64,000 nt of DNA from Alphaproteobacteria bacterium (GCA_030426245.1 JAUHYZ010000005.1:1-64000), one strand, 5' to 3'; positions 46,173-56,047 are shown, counted from the stretch's first letter. Notes: a model not told the origin generated them from the letters alone. Made by a program: numbers and translations.

Positions 46173-47141
46173 ATGGCCAGCGCCTTTTCCCAGACCGATT
46201 CCCTCGATGGAAATCACCCCGAATGGCAGTATCTCGAACTGCTCCGCCATATCTGGGAGCAAGGCGACGAGCGTGTGGACCGCACCGGCGTGGGCACTCG
46301 CTCCATTTTCGGTGCGCAACTGCGCTTCGATCTTTCCGGTGATCGCATGCCCCTGCTGACCACCAAACGGGTCTATTGGAAGACGGCGACGCGCGAAATG
46401 CTGTGGTTCCTTACCGGCAACACCAATATCCGGCCGCTCGTGTTGCAGGGCGTGAAGATCTGGAACGAATGGCCGCATGCCAAATATGTCCGCGAAACCG
46501 GCGATGACATCGCACTGGACGATTTTATTGCCCGCATTGCGGAGGATGAGGGGTTTGCACAGCGCTGGGGCGATCTGGGCCCGGTCTATGGCAAGCAATG
46601 GGTCGATTGGGAAACATTCGAGCCCAATGGCGATGGAACCTACCGCAAGGGCGAGGGGATCAACCAGGTCGCGCAGGTGGTCGAAAGCCTGAAGTCCAAT
46701 CCGGGCAGCCGCCGGCATATCGTCGAAGGGTGGAATGTCGCTCAGCTTGACCGGATGGCGCTGCCGCCTTGCCACAAGACCTATCAGTTCCATGTTGCCG
46801 GGCAGGGCGAAGGCGCGCGGCTCAATGGCATTCTCTACCAGCGCAGCTGCGACGTTGCCCTGGGCCTGCCTTTCAACCTGTGGTCGGCGGCTCTGCTGGT
46901 GCGGATGCTGGCGCAGCAGACGGGCCTGGAGCCGGGCGAACTCGTATGGATGGGCGGGGATACCCATCTCTACCTCAATCATGGCGGGCTGGTGGAAGAG
47001 CAGCTGAGCCGTACGCCGCAAGGTGAGCCGCGGCTGGCGATCCTGCGCAAGCCGGAAACGATCTTCGATTACCGCATCGAGGATTTCGAAGTGCGCGGCT
47101 ATGCGCCCCAGGGCGTCATCAAGGCGCCGATCGCAGTCTGA
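46173..47141 (+). CDS. thyA: Thymidylate synthase ThyA
   Basis: Converts dUMP and methylene-THF to dTMP and DHF. The 322-residue protein starts at MASAFSQTDSLDGN, just after the tRNA-Pro gene. The catalytic cysteine lies in MALPPCHKTYQFHV at about residue 200, and the dUMP region RSCDVALGLPFNLW is intact. GAQLRFDLS and GDTHLYLNH also fit. An insertion (about residues 90-145) makes it longer than E. coli ThyA, as in the longer ThyA subgroup. Folate recycling is completed elsewhere in the window by the 5-formyl-THF cyclo-ligase. Confidence 0.95.
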   Translation: MASAFSQTDSLDGNHPEWQYLELLRHIWEQGDERVDRTGVGTRSIFGAQLRFDLSGDRMPLLTTKRVYWKTATREMLWFLTGNTNIRPLVLQGVKIWNEWPHAKYVRETGDDIALDDFIARIAEDEGFAQRWGDLGPVYGKQWVDWETFEPNGDGTYRKGEGINQVAQVVESLKSNPGSRRHIVEGWNVAQLDRMALPPCHKTYQFHVAGQGEGARLNGILYQRSCDVALGLPFNLWSAALLVRMLAQQTGLEPGELVWMGGDTHLYLNHGGLVEEQLSRTPQGEPRLAILRKPETIFDYRIEDFEVRGYAPQGVIKAPIAV

Positions 47142-47160
47142 CCAGGACTGTCAGACCGCT

Positions 47161-47619
47161 TCAGCGAACGATGGCGCTATAGGTGATCCGTCCCTCGCCG
47201 CGTGCAGCTTCCTGGCTATTCACGCGCCAGCGTAGATGGGTGACGTCTCCGGGCGAGGCCAGACGCATATTCCGGCCCTCGCGGATACGCAGCTGGCCGA
47301 GCTTGCCCCAATTGCGCCCGCCATCGGTAGAGACTTCAGCATTTTCCAGGCTGGCGCCCTGAAACGCGAGCGTGCCGGGGATCGGACTGGAAACGGAAAA
47401 GCTGGAGCTTGCACTGGGGGCCCGCCATTCGACCATCAGGATTACCTTGTCGCCGCGCGTAAGACGGCTTGCCGGTTCGATCCGGCGCTCCATGCGGCCA
47501 TCGCCCAAATGGCTGATCCGTTCGACGAACACTTCGCTGGCGAGCGAAATTTCATCCTGCGCGCAGGCGGGCGCCGTCATCGCCGCCGCTGCAAGACTTG
47601 CCGAAATGATGCATCGCAT
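47161..47619 (-). CDS. Secreted hypothetical protein, 152 aa
   Basis: Residues 1-20 are a Sec signal peptide (IISASLAAAAMTAPACAQ). The mature part is mostly beta, with ERISHLGDGRMERRIEPASRLTRGDKV then SVSSPIPGTLAFQGAS and DVTHLRWRVNSQEAARGEG. It resembles single-domain 'conserved repeat' proteins of alphaproteobacteria, but no family was identified with confidence. It converges with thyA, with a 19-base gap, and stands before a tRNA-Asp promoter. Confidence 0.68.
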   Translation of the reverse strand: MRCIISASLAAAAMTAPACAQDEISLASEVFVERISHLGDGRMERRIEPASRLTRGDKVILMVEWRAPSASSSFSVSSPIPGTLAFQGASLENAEVSTDGGRNWGKLGQLRIREGRNMRLASPGDVTHLRWRVNSQEAARGEGRITYSAIVR

Positions 47620-47770
47620 TGGCCAAACTCCGTACCTGAGCTGTCGGGAAGCGGAGGAAAACTACGCAGAAACGCACCAAGATATGGTTAACGCTGCATT
47701 GATCATCGGTGGCTGAGGTCGCGAAAATCGGCCGCGTTGCGGGCGCCGGGAAGAACCGGCTTCACGGCAG

Positions 47771-47799
47771 TTGACAGGGGGGCACCGCTGCCTTAGTGG
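47771..47799 (+). promoter_or_regulatory. Sigma-70-like promoter of tRNA-Asp
   Basis: A TTGACA -35 box at 47771-47776 is followed, after 17 bases, by TAGTGG at 47794-47799 as a -10-like element. The tRNA starts 34 bases later. The -10 is weak, but the -35 and spacing are canonical. Confidence 0.55.
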
Positions 47800-47833
47800 C
47801 GCGGCTCCCCAAGGGGTGCAGCACCCAAAATAC

Positions 47834-47910
<77 letters not shown>

Positions 47911-47982
47911 CTTGGGGGATTTCCTGAAGATCGAGAGCTTTTTGCCAGGGTGTGCGCAGTCATGCCCCTGGCAGGCGCTGCG

Positions 47983-48195
47983 TCAGCCCCAGCGGCCGGT
48001 TTCCATCCAGATGAGAAACCGCTTCAGCGGAAACAGCCAGATCACGCCCAGCACCAGATAGATCGCGGTCTGAAGCAGGACGTGCACTTGACCGATCCAT
48101 TGGGATGCCCAGGCCACGATCAGCGCATAGGCGCTCAGCGCCAGCACCAGGGCCAGAATCCCCACCGGTATGCGCCAGGTCGGCTCCCGCCGCAT
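47983..48195 (-). CDS. DUF2842 small membrane protein
   Basis: A 70-residue inner-membrane protein of the DUF2842 family, common in Alphaproteobacteria. Two membrane helices (IPVGILALVLALSAYALIVAWA and VLLQTAIYLVLGVIWLFPL) flank a short loop; the family's WIG and WETGRW-like ending (MWMETGRWG-like) is present as IWMETGRWG. Its ATG overlaps the stop of the folate cyclo-ligase as TGATG, so it is coupled to it. Confidence 0.9.
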   Translation of the reverse strand: MRREPTWRIPVGILALVLALSAYALIVAWASQWIGQVHVLLQTAIYLVLGVIWLFPLKRFLIWMETGRWG

Positions 48196-48794
48196 CAGAA
48201 CGGACCGTAGAGCCTGGTGGGCGTCACAATCGCCCGCAGCGGGACATCGTGCGGTTCGGTCGGCAGGTCTTCGACCAGTTGGACGTCCCAGGCCAGCCCG
48301 ATGGTGATCGTATCGGGATGCTTCGCCAGCCAGCCATCGTAATGCGCAGCGCCCTGGCCCATGCGTTGTCCGCTATCGGTGAATGCGACTAGCGGAACGA
48401 ACAGTGCGCCTGGCACAGCCTCGCCATTCTCGGCCTTGGGCTGTGGGCCGTAGGCGCCGTCTTCGATGTCGGTTTCGCCGAAGGGATCGGCCCAGAGTCG
48501 AAAATGCATGGGATCGTCCCTGCCGGTAAAGGCGGGCAATGCGACCGTATAGCCGCTTTCATGGAGGAAGCGCGCATAGGCGCGGGCAGGGGCTTCGGAT
48601 GGGATTTCGTAATAGAGGCCGATGGTGGAACCTTGCGGCAGCAGGTCCATCACCGTTGTGGGCGGGCGGCGGAAGAGCAATGCCCGTGTCGAAGGATCGA
48701 GCCCGGCGACGTGGTCGCTGCGCGTATTACGCATTTCGCGCCGCAGAGCCCATTTGCGTTCGTGGAGATCCTCGCTCAAGCTTCCATTTTCCAT
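48195..48794 (-). CDS. 5-formyltetrahydrofolate cyclo-ligase
   Basis: Recycles 5-formyl-THF to 5,10-methenyl-THF using ATP. The 199-residue protein starts with a basic helical region (KWALRREMRNTR) typical of the family. The ATP-binding and C-terminal core shows MDLLPQGSTIGLYYEIPSE, LFVPLVAFTDSGQRMGQGAAHYD and GLAWDVQLVEDLPTEPHDVPL. The GQGAAHYD motif is diagnostic. It stands beside zapA with a likely 6S RNA between them, the same order (zapA, 6S RNA, this gene) known from enterics. Confidence 0.9.
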   Translation of the reverse strand: MENGSLSEDLHERKWALRREMRNTRSDHVAGLDPSTRALLFRRPPTTVMDLLPQGSTIGLYYEIPSEAPARAYARFLHESGYTVALPAFTGRDDPMHFRLWADPFGETDIEDGAYGPQPKAENGEAVPGALFVPLVAFTDSGQRMGQGAAHYDGWLAKHPDTITIGLAWDVQLVEDLPTEPHDVPLRAIVTPTRLYGPF

Positions 48795-48814
48795 TCTGCG
48801 CCTACCTGGAAATC

Positions 48815-48980
48815 GGGTGACGGGACCACCATGGGCCGGTGCCTAGAAATCCTCTGACGCCTCAACGTCAGGTGGGGGCCATGTGTGCCGGGCCAGGGCC
48901 CGACCAGGGACAGCCCCCTTGGATTGCTTATAGCCTCAGGGATTTTCGAACGGCGCGTACCGGGCAGTTCCCGTCGCGGA
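48815..48980 (-). ncRNA. ssrS: Probable 6S RNA (ssrS)
   Basis: The gap between zapA and the folate cyclo-ligase gene can fold into the 6S RNA shape. On the minus strand the terminal stem pairs GACGGGA near 48975-48969 with TCCCGTC near 48825-48819, backed by CCGGT/ACCGG. An apical GGGGGC/GCCCCC stem closes the other side, with a central bubble between. The bubble's 3' strand holds a small CTGACG-TTGAG-GCGTCAG hairpin, as seen in E. coli 6S. Position next to zapA and the cyclo-ligase gene is the classic 6S locus. 6S RNA binds sigma-70 RNA polymerase. Ends are approximate. Confidence 0.6.
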
Positions 48981-48985
48981 CCTAT

Positions 48986-49327
48986 TTAGTGGCCGAGTGT
49001 GCCACGCTCAAGGCTGGCGGCAAGATTTTCGAGCCGCTCGGCCAAAGCTTCCAGTTCTTCGATATTCTCTATCGCCGCTCCGGGCGCCTGGGGAACATCC
49101 AGCGGCAGGGAAGCAGGCGGTGCGCTTTGCCGCAGCTCATGTGCCTCGTCCGCAAGCAGCAGAGCGGCGAACAGCAGCGAACGCTGCTCGTTCTGTCCGC
49201 CCTGTTCGCCGAGCGACGCCAGCTTCCGGTCGATCTCCCGGCCAAGCATCATCACATGGTCTTCTTGCCCTTCACCGCATGCAACGGTGTAGGAACGGCC
49301 GCCGATTTGCAGGGTAACGTTGCTCAT
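48986..49327 (-). CDS. zapA: Cell division protein ZapA
   Basis: A 113-residue FtsZ-associated protein that bundles FtsZ at the Z-ring. The N-terminal globular part starts VTLQIGGRSYTVACGEGQEDHV, with the family's GxxY/ACxxGxE pattern, and the rest is a coiled coil (LAALAERLENLAASLERG-like). Length and pattern fit ZapA. It is followed by the 6S RNA candidate and the folate cyclo-ligase, and preceded by a small coiled-coil gene on the same strand. Confidence 0.9.
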   Translation of the reverse strand: MSNVTLQIGGRSYTVACGEGQEDHVMMLGREIDRKLASLGEQGGQNEQRSLLFAALLLADEAHELRQSAPPASLPLDVPQAPGAAIENIEELEALAERLENLAASLERGTLGH

Positions 49328-49340
49328 GGCTTGAGGCCCA

Positions 49341-49526
49341 TCATTCCAGCTGGCCGATCAAGGCGTCCAGCTCATTCAGGGATTGGCTGACATTTGCCCG
49401 CAATTCCGCATGTTTGCGGGACAGCTCTGCATCGCCTGTTTGCTGGGGGCGCGGGGCCGCAGCTTCTATCCGAGATATCGCGGCCTCTATGCGGGCCAAT
49501 GCTCTTGCGACCCTTTCCCGTTCCAT
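49341..49526 (-). CDS. Small coiled-coil protein upstream of zapA
   Basis: A 61-residue, highly charged, probably all-helical protein (VARALARIEAAISRIEAAA ... LRANVSQSLNELDALIGQLE). It is 13 bases before zapA on the same strand, so the two are probably co-transcribed. Its size and heptad character recall small division proteins such as ZapB, but I do not recognise a specific family. Confidence 0.6.
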   Translation of the reverse strand: MERERVARALARIEAAISRIEAAAPRPQQTGDAELSRKHAELRANVSQSLNELDALIGQLE

Positions 49527-49733
49527 GGCGCTATCGCTAGCGCAAACTTCGCGGTTCTTGCAAAAACTTGGTCATGAAAGTTGTGAATTATCTTTCGGAA
49601 TGTCGCAACCGGTGCAATTCGGAACCAGTGCCGCGCTGCGCTTGACGGGGCGCAACTGGTCCGCAAAGGAAGCCGCGCGCCGAATCGTGACAATTCCGTC
49701 CATTATCGCTGCCGCAGCAGGAGCCCCGCTTCA
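49527..49733. other. Divergent promoter gap before transketolase
   Basis: The 207-base gap separates the leftward zapA unit from the rightward carbon operon. A TTGACG at 49642-49647 could serve as a -35 element for the operon; no clear -10 follows. An inverted repeat GCGCTATCGCTAGCGC (49530-49545) may be a regulator or transcript hairpin. No CbbR- or other named operator was recognised. Confidence 0.35.
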
Positions 49734-51707
49734 ATGACTTTCGATACCGCCCGTCTAGCGCAAATGGCCAACGCCATTCGCGCGCTATCCATGGATGCGG
49801 TGCAGGCGGCGAATAGCGGGCATCCGGGCATGCCGATGGGCATGGCCGATGTCGCCAGCGTGCTGTGGTCGAAATATCTGAAGTTCGATCCTTCCGATCC
49901 GCATTGGGCGGATCGCGATCGCTTCGTGCTGTCGGCCGGGCACGGATCGATGCTCATTTATTCGCTGCTTCATCTCTCCGGATATGCCAATCCGACCATG
50001 GAAGAGATCCGCAATTTCCGGCAGCTGGGCAGCCCCTGCGCCGGTCATCCGGAAAATTTCCTGCTCGAAGGCGTGGAATGCACCACCGGCCCGCTGGGGC
50101 AGGGCGTGGCCATGGCCGTAGGCATGGCGATTGCCGAACGGCATCTCAACGCTACCTTCGGGGACGATCTGGTCGACCATCGTACCTGGGCGATTGCCGG
50201 TGACGGCTGCCTGATGGAAGGCATCAACCACGAAGCGATCGGCCTTGCCGGGCATCTGAAGCTCGGCCGGCTCAACGTGCTGTGGGATGATAACGCAATC
50301 ACGATCGATGGCGGGACGGACCTTTCCACCAGCGAGGATATTCGCGCGCGCTACGCCGCGACCGGCTGGCATGTCGTCGATTGCGACGGGCACGATCACA
50401 CGGATATCGCCCGCGCCATGGACGAGGCGCTTGCGGACAGCCGCCCCTCGCTGATCGCCTGCAAGACGATTATCGGCAAGGGCGCACCCCACAAGCAAGG
50501 CACGGCGGCCACGCATGGCGCCGCGCTGGGCGAAGACGAAGTGGCAGCGGCCCGCAAGGAACTGGGCTGGGACGCGCCGCCCTTCGAAATTCCGGCGGAT
50601 GTGCTGGCCGATTGGCGTTCGACCGGGGAAGCCGGCAAGGAAGCCCATGCCGCATGGCAGGGGCGCCTGGATGCCAGCGGAGACAAGGCCGAGTTCCTGC
50701 GCCGCATGGCAGGCGATCTGCCGGAAGGCTTCAATCTCGACGAATATATCGCATCGCTGATTGCCGAGCCTTCGAAAGTCGCCACCCGCAAGGCGAGCGA
50801 AATGGCGCTGGGCGCGATCAACGGATTGCTTCCCGAAACGATTGGCGGTTCGGCCGATCTGACGGGATCGAACAACACCAAGACCAAGCAGACGCAGCCG
50901 CTGACTCCGCCGGATTACTCAGGGCGCTATGTCTATTACGGCATTCGCGAATTCGGCATGGCCGCGGCCATGAACGGCATGTCGCTGCATGGCGGCGTCA
51001 TTCCCTATGGCGGCACATTCCTGGTCTTCACCGATTATTGCCGCGCCGCCATTCGCCTGTCCGCCTTGCAGCAGACGCGTGTGATCTACGTCATGACTCA
51101 CGACTCGATCGGTCTTGGCGAAGACGGGCCGACTCACCAGCCGGTCGAACACATTCAGAGCCTGCGGGCGATGCCCAATTGCCTGGTGATGCGCCCGGCC
51201 GACGTGGTCGAGACGGCGGAATGCTGGGAAATCGCACTGGGTCAGGCGGACAAGCCTTCGGTTCTGGCGCTGAGCCGTCAGGGGCTGCCGCAAGTGCGGA
51301 CCGAAGCCGCGTCGGAAAATCTCTGCGCGAAAGGCGCCTATCGCCTGCGCGAAGCAAGTGCCGCGCGCAAGGTGGTGCTTGTGGCCACCGGCTCCGAAGT
51401 CGAATTGGCGGGCAAGGTGGCCGAAGCTCTGGAAGGTGATGGAATCGGCACGGATGTGGTATCCATGCCCTGCACGGAGCTGTTCGACGCGCAGGATGCA
51501 CGCTACCGCGCCGACATCTTGCCCAAGGACGCTTTGATCGTCTCGATCGAGGCAGGCACGACTTTCGGTTGGGAACGTTATACCGGCACCGATGGGTTAA
51601 ACATCGGGCTCGATAGATTTGGCGCCTCGGCGCCGGCAGAGGACCTGTTTGAGCACTTCGGCTTCACCGTTGAAGCCGTGGTTCCGAAAATCAAAGCGAA
51701 ACTATAG
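49734..51707 (+). CDS. tkt: Transketolase
   Basis: A TPP-dependent enzyme of the pentose phosphate (and, in some bacteria, Calvin) pathway. The 657-residue protein has the N-terminal [27 protein letters not shown], then the TPP motif [20 protein letters not shown] around residues 158-177. The middle domain shows [16 protein letters not shown] and [19 protein letters not shown], with the C-terminal domain complete. All motifs are intact. It is the first gene of tkt-gap-pgk-fba-thiE, a co-directional block with short gaps that covers lower pentose phosphate and glycolysis/gluconeogenesis. Confidence 0.97.
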   Translation: MTFDTARLAQMANAIRALSMDAVQAANSGHPGMPMGMADVASVLWSKYLKFDPSDPHWADRDRFVLSAGHGSMLIYSLLHLSGYANPTMEEIRNFRQLGSPCAGHPENFLLEGVECTTGPLGQGVAMAVGMAIAERHLNATFGDDLVDHRTWAIAGDGCLMEGINHEAIGLAGHLKLGRLNVLWDDNAITIDGGTDLSTSEDIRARYAATGWHVVDCDGHDHTDIARAMDEALADSRPSLIACKTIIGKGAPHKQGTAATHGAALGEDEVAAARKELGWDAPPFEIPADVLADWRSTGEAGKEAHAAWQGRLDASGDKAEFLRRMAGDLPEGFNLDEYIASLIAEPSKVATRKASEMALGAINGLLPETIGGSADLTGSNNTKTKQTQPLTPPDYSGRYVYYGIREFGMAAAMNGMSLHGGVIPYGGTFLVFTDYCRAAIRLSALQQTRVIYVMTHDSIGLGEDGPTHQPVEHIQSLRAMPNCLVMRPADVVETAECWEIALGQADKPSVLALSRQGLPQVRTEAASENLCAKGAYRLREASAARKVVLVATGSEVELAGKVAEALEGDGIGTDVVSMPCTELFDAQDARYRADILPKDALIVSIEAGTTFGWERYTGTDGLNIGLDRFGASAPAEDLFEHFGFTVEAVVPKIKAKL

Positions 51708-51727
51708 AGTTAGCAGGAGCATTTAGC

Positions 51728-52735
51728 ATGGCGACCAAGGTTGCAATCAACGGGTTCGGACGCATCGGGCGATTGGTAGCCCGTGCCATTCTCGAGCGGA
51801 AGGATGACGATTTCGACCTCGTCGCGATCAACGATCTGGCCGATGCCAAGGCGAATGCCCTTCTTTTCGCATATGATTCCACCCATGGCCGCTTCCCCGG
51901 CGAAGTGACTTCGGATGGCGACAGCATCACCGTGAACGGCAAGAAGATCGCCGTTACCAAGGAACGCGATCCCGGCAAGCTGCCGCACGCCGAAATGGGC
52001 ATCGACATCGTTCTGGAGTGCACCGGCTTCTTCCAGTCCAAGGAAGCCAGCCAGCCGCATCTGGATGCCGGCGCCAAGCGCGTGCTGATTTCCGCCCCGG
52101 CCAAGGGCGTGGACAACACCGTGGTCTACGGCGTCAATCACGGCACGCTTACGGCGGATCAGATCGTGGTCTCCAATGCCAGCTGCACGACCAACTGCCT
52201 GGCCCCAGTGGCTAAGGTGCTGCATGAAACGGTGGGCATCGAACGCGGTTTCATGACCACGATCCACAGCTACACCAACGATCAGCGGATGCTCGACCAG
52301 ATGCATTCCGACATGCGCCGCGCCCGTGCCGGTGCCGCCAACATGATCCCGACCACAACCGGCGCCGCGCGCGCAGTCGGCCTGGTTCTGCCGGAACTGA
52401 ACGGAAAGCTGGATGGCAGCTCCGTGCGTGTGCCCACGCCCAATGTCAGCCTGATCGATCTGGTCTTCACGCCCTCGCGCGATACCAGCGCGGAAGAGCT
52501 CAATGCGGCGCTCAAGGCTGCGGCCGAAGGCCCGATGAAGGGTGTGCTGGACTATACGGACGAGCCGCTCGTCAGCTCGGACTTCAACCACTATCCCGCC
52601 AGCTCGACGGTCGACAGCCTGGAAACCGCCGTGCTGGAAGGCAAGATCGGCCGCGTCGTATCCTGGTACGACAATGAATGGGGCTTCTCGAACCGCATGA
52701 TCGATACTGCGAAAGTGATGGCGAGTTTCCTCTGA
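51728..52735 (+). CDS. gap: Glyceraldehyde-3-phosphate dehydrogenase, type I
   Basis: Interconverts glyceraldehyde-3-phosphate and 1,3-bisphosphoglycerate. The 335-residue protein begins [17 protein letters not shown] and has the catalytic cysteine in [12 protein letters not shown] at about residue 155. [23 protein letters not shown] and [12 protein letters not shown] are also classical. A CAGGAGC site precedes the ATG. It lies 20 bases after tkt and 18 before pgk, in the same operon. Confidence 0.97.
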   Translation: MATKVAINGFGRIGRLVARAILERKDDDFDLVAINDLADAKANALLFAYDSTHGRFPGEVTSDGDSITVNGKKIAVTKERDPGKLPHAEMGIDIVLECTGFFQSKEASQPHLDAGAKRVLISAPAKGVDNTVVYGVNHGTLTADQIVVSNASCTTNCLAPVAKVLHETVGIERGFMTTIHSYTNDQRMLDQMHSDMRRARAGAANMIPTTTGAARAVGLVLPELNGKLDGSSVRVPTPNVSLIDLVFTPSRDTSAEELNAALKAAAEGPMKGVLDYTDEPLVSSDFNHYPASSTVDSLETAVLEGKIGRVVSWYDNEWGFSNRMIDTAKVMASFL

Positions 52736-52753
52736 TCCACTGGAGGACCGGCA

Positions 52754-53953
52754 ATGGCACGCTTCAAGACGCTGGATGATGCAGGCGATGTAGTCGGCAA
52801 GGTTGCGCTGGTGCGCGTGGATCTGAACCTGCCGATGGATGGCGGCCAGGTCACCGACAATACGCGCATTCGCGCTGCAGAGCCGACTATTCGCGATCTT
52901 TCGGACAAGGGCGCGAAAGTCCTTCTGCTCGCGCATTTCGGGCGGCCCAAGGGCCAGCGCAGTTCCACCCAGTCGCTCTCCATGGTGCTTGACGCCGTGG
53001 AGGACGTGCTGGGCAAGGAAGTGATGTTCGTGCCCGAAGTGGCCGGGGACGTCGTTGCCCAGTCCGTCGGTATTCTGGGCAATGGCGATGTCGCGATCCT
53101 CGAAAATACCCGCTTCTGGCCGGGCGAGGAAGCGAACGATCCCGACTTTGCAAAGGCGATCGCCGCGAATGGCGATCTCTATGTCAATGACGCCTTCTCC
53201 GCAGCGCATCGTGCGCATGCGAGCACCGAAGGTCTCGCCCATTTGCTGCCGGCCTATGCCGGGCGGGCGATGCAGGCGGAGCTCGAGGCGCTCGAAAAAG
53301 CACTCGGCAATCCGGCCAAGCCGGTTGCTGCCGTGGTGGGCGGGGCGAAGGTCTCCTCCAAGCTCGATGTGCTGACGCATCTCGTGACCAAGGTCGATCA
53401 TCTGATCATCGGCGGCGGCATGGCCAACACTTTCCTTGCCGCGCGCGGCGTGGATGTCGGCAAGTCTCTCTGCGAGCATGACCTGGCGCAAACGGCCGAA
53501 AACATTCTTGCGGAGGCAGACAAGGCGGGATGCACCGTGCATCTGCCCTATGACGTTGTAGTTGCAAAGGAATTTGCCGCAAACCCAGCCTCGCTTCGCA
53601 CGTGCAATGTGCACGAGGTTGCCGAAGATGAGATGATCCTCGATGTCGGGCCACAGGCGGTCGAGGCACTGGCCGATGTGCTCAAGACGTGCCGCACGCT
53701 GGTATGGAACGGCCCGCTCGGCGCATTCGAAACGCCGCCTTTCGATAAGGCGACCGTAGCGCTGGCCAAAACGGCGGCTGCGCTCAGCAAGGAAGGCTCG
53801 CTCGTTTCGGTTGCCGGCGGCGGCGACACGGTGGCGGCGCTCAACCATGCAGGCGTCGCGCAGGATTTCACTTATGTCTCGGCTGCAGGCGGGGCCTTCC
53901 TCGAATGGATGGAAGGCAAGGAATTGCCCGGCGTTGTTGCGCTCGAGGCGTAG
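52754..53953 (+). CDS. pgk: Phosphoglycerate kinase
   Basis: Transfers phosphate from 1,3-bisphosphoglycerate to ADP. The 399-residue protein begins with [19 protein letters not shown] and carries [25 protein letters not shown] and the hinge/nucleotide region [10 protein letters not shown] (about residues 218-228). GGGDTVAAL at the C-terminus completes the ATP site. GGAGGA before the ATG. It sits between gap and fba. Confidence 0.97.
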   Translation: MARFKTLDDAGDVVGKVALVRVDLNLPMDGGQVTDNTRIRAAEPTIRDLSDKGAKVLLLAHFGRPKGQRSSTQSLSMVLDAVEDVLGKEVMFVPEVAGDVVAQSVGILGNGDVAILENTRFWPGEEANDPDFAKAIAANGDLYVNDAFSAAHRAHASTEGLAHLLPAYAGRAMQAELEALEKALGNPAKPVAAVVGGAKVSSKLDVLTHLVTKVDHLIIGGGMANTFLAARGVDVGKSLCEHDLAQTAENILAEADKAGCTVHLPYDVVVAKEFAANPASLRTCNVHEVAEDEMILDVGPQAVEALADVLKTCRTLVWNGPLGAFETPPFDKATVALAKTAAALSKEGSLVSVAGGGDTVAALNHAGVAQDFTYVSAAGGAFLEWMEGKELPGVVALEA

Positions 53954-53985
53954 ATAGAACCAAGCAATATAGGCAGGACGGATAC

Positions 53986-54873
53986 ATGATCGAACAGGAC
54001 ATGCTGGAGCGGATCACCACGGGCAAAGGCTTCATTGCCGCGCTGGATCAGAGCGGCGGCTCGACGCCCAAGGCGCTTGCCGGATACGGCCTCGACGAAA
54101 GCGCGTGGAGCAATGAGGATGAGATGTTCGGCCTGATCCACCAGATGCGCAGCCGGATCATCACTTCGCCCTGCTTCACCGGTGAAAAGGTGTTGGGCGC
54201 CATCCTGTTCGAAAAGACCATGGACGGCACGGCCGACGGCAAGCCCGTGCCGACGCTTCTGCGCGAGCGCGGTGTGGTTCCCTTCATCAAGGTCGACAAG
54301 GGCTTGGAGGATGAATCTGACGGCGTTCAGTTGATGAAGCCCATGCCGGAGCTGAACGAGCTGCTTGCCCGTTCCAAGGCACTGGGCGTGGTCGGAACCA
54401 AGATGCGTTCGGTTATCCACGCCGCCAGCGCATCCGGGATTGCCGCCAATGTGGCCCAGCAATTCGAAGTCGGAAACCAGATTGCCGACGCCGGGCTGAT
54501 GCCGATCCTGGAGCCGGAATACAACATCAAGTCGGGCGACCGGGAAGAGGGCGAGAAGATCCTGCTGGCCGAGATTCTCAAAGGTCTCGATGCGCTGGAA
54601 GATGGGCGTCAGGTGATGCTCAAGCTGTCGATTCCGGTTGTGCCGGACAGCTACAAGCCGCTGGTCGATCATCCGGCAACGGCACGCGTTGTGGCGCTGT
54701 CTGGCGGCTTCACCCGCGCCGAGGCCTGCGTGGAACTGGCGAAGAATCACGGCATGATCGCCAGCTTCAGCCGTGCGCTGCTTTCCGATCTGCGCCACGA
54801 TATGAGCGACGAAGAATTCGATGCCGCGCTGTCCAGCGCGATCGACGAAATCTACGCCGCTTCCATCACCTGA
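53986..54873 (+). CDS. fda: Fructose-bisphosphate aldolase, class I
   Basis: Cleaves or makes fructose-1,6-bisphosphate through a Schiff base with lysine. The 295-residue protein starts at MIEQDMLERITTGKGFIAALDQSGGSTPKAL and has the class I type active lysine in VMLKLSIPVVPDSYKPL. Other class I motifs are FIKVDKGLE and LEPEYNIKSGDREEGEK. It belongs to the single-chain class I group of bacteria. The gene follows pgk after 32 bases. No clear class II zinc aldolase is present in the window. Confidence 0.92.
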   Translation: MIEQDMLERITTGKGFIAALDQSGGSTPKALAGYGLDESAWSNEDEMFGLIHQMRSRIITSPCFTGEKVLGAILFEKTMDGTADGKPVPTLLRERGVVPFIKVDKGLEDESDGVQLMKPMPELNELLARSKALGVVGTKMRSVIHAASASGIAANVAQQFEVGNQIADAGLMPILEPEYNIKSGDREEGEKILLAEILKGLDALEDGRQVMLKLSIPVVPDSYKPLVDHPATARVVALSGGFTRAEACVELAKNHGMIASFSRALLSDLRHDMSDEEFDAALSSAIDEIYAASIT

Positions 54874-54925
54874 TCGGGCCGGAATGCTTGGCGATTGCAC
54901 CGAGCAGCGATAGAGGCTGCCTGCG

Positions 54926-55543
54926 ATGCCTGATTGCCAGCTTTATCTGATTTCACCGCTTGAGGTCGGGGGCGCGTTCCCCGGCCGGCTCGAACGTGCG
55001 CTGGATGCAGGCCCTGTCGCAGCATTCCAGTTTCGTGTGAAGGATATGGATGAGCATCGGGCGGCCGAGCTGGCGGAGCCGCTCCTGCGCATCTGCGCGG
55101 AGCGCGAAGTGGCTTTCATCGTTAATGACAGCATTTCGCTTGCCAGGCGCCTGAATGCCGATGGCGTGCATCTGGGCCAGCAGGATGGCGATGTGGCGGA
55201 GGCCAGGGAACGGCTTGGCCGCGACGCGCAGATCGGCGTCACCTGCCATGCCAGCCGCCATCTGGCGATGCTCGCCGGGGAGCAGGGCGCGGACTATGTC
55301 GCCTTCGGAGCCTTCTTCCCCACCACGACCAAGGAGGTCGAACACCGGGCGGGGCTAGATCTGCTCGAATGGTGGCAGACCTATTTCGAGCTCCCTTGCG
55401 TGGCAATCGGCGGGATCACGCCTGACAATTGCCCAGCTCTGATCGAAGCCGGAGCCGACTTTCTGGCGGTGTCGGGTGCAGTCTGGAATGGTAACGAGGC
55501 AGAGGCCGTAAAGGCCTTCGCCCGGCAGCTCAGTCGCGGGTAG
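54926..55543 (+). CDS. thiE: Thiamine phosphate synthase (ThiE-like)
   Basis: Joins the pyrimidine and thiazole parts of thiamine, whose TPP is the cofactor of transketolase and KorB in this window. The 205-residue TIM-barrel protein has family segments VAAFQFRVKDMDEHRAAELAE, VNDSISLARRLNADGVHLGQQDG and GADYVAFGAFFPTTTKEV, then CVAIGGITPDNCPALIEAGADF near the end. Pyrophosphate and metal residues appear conserved. It lies 52 bases after fba, with no TPP riboswitch in that short gap. Its 3' end overlaps the next, convergent gene by 14 bases. Confidence 0.85.
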   Translation: MPDCQLYLISPLEVGGAFPGRLERALDAGPVAAFQFRVKDMDEHRAAELAEPLLRICAEREVAFIVNDSISLARRLNADGVHLGQQDGDVAEARERLGRDAQIGVTCHASRHLAMLAGEQGADYVAFGAFFPTTTKEVEHRAGLDLLEWWQTYFELPCVAIGGITPDNCPALIEAGADFLAVSGAVWNGNEAEAVKAFARQLSRG

Positions 55544-55901
55544 AACCCAGCTTAATGCAGCGCAGGCCCGTTTCGTTGCCGTCCTTGTCCAGCTTGCGCA
55601 GAAAGCGCTCGCTCTGAACGTCGTAGCGTTCGCCTTTCTTTGGGCCGCTTGTGATCACGACACTGTCGCCGGTTCGCAGATAGGTGCCGCTGCCTTTCTC
55701 GCTCCAATAGGTCGAAGCGTTGGTCACCTGGAAGGAAGCTTCCGGCACGTTCACGCCTCGGCTTGAGGCAGCGTCGCCCGGCAGTTCGCAAACATAAACC
55801 CCGCGGGCAAGCGTTCCGAGCTTGCCGCCCGATACGGCCATGGCGGGAGCCGAAACGAACGCTGCGGCGCCCAATATTGCTGTCAGAATAATTCTCGTCA
55901 C
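55530..55901 (-). CDS. Secreted hypothetical protein, 123 aa
   Basis: Sec signal peptide ([20 protein letters not shown]). The mature part has a beta-rich core with two cysteines ([27 protein letters not shown]) that could form a disulfide, and a charged C-terminal part ([24 protein letters not shown]). I do not recognise a family. The stop lies inside the thiE 3' end, 14 bases of convergent overlap. Confidence 0.65.
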   Translation of the reverse strand: MTRIILTAILGAAAFVSAPAMAVSGGKLGTLARGVYVCELPGDAASSRGVNVPEASFQVTNASTYWSEKGSGTYLRTGDSVVITSGPKKGERYDVQSERFLRKLDKDGNETGLRCIKLGSTRD

Positions 55902-56047
55902 GTCCTGATCCTTGCGGCGCGGCTACCACGCGATTCCGCTCTTCGCCAGCCTGGCCATTGCTTGTCCCCAGCCTGTCCTTGCCGATGCCCGGTGCATTCG
56001 CTAGGGCGCGCGCTCAACAGTTACATAGCGTTGGAAAGCTGAACCCC

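Noticed and set aside
51710..53848. A 712-codon minus-strand frame across gap and pgk
   Set aside because: Shadow of highly biased coding DNA; gap and pgk are certain on the plus strand.
54874..54925. A TPP riboswitch before the thiE-like gene
   Set aside because: The gap is only 52 bases, too short for a THI element, and lacks its conserved CUGAGA core.
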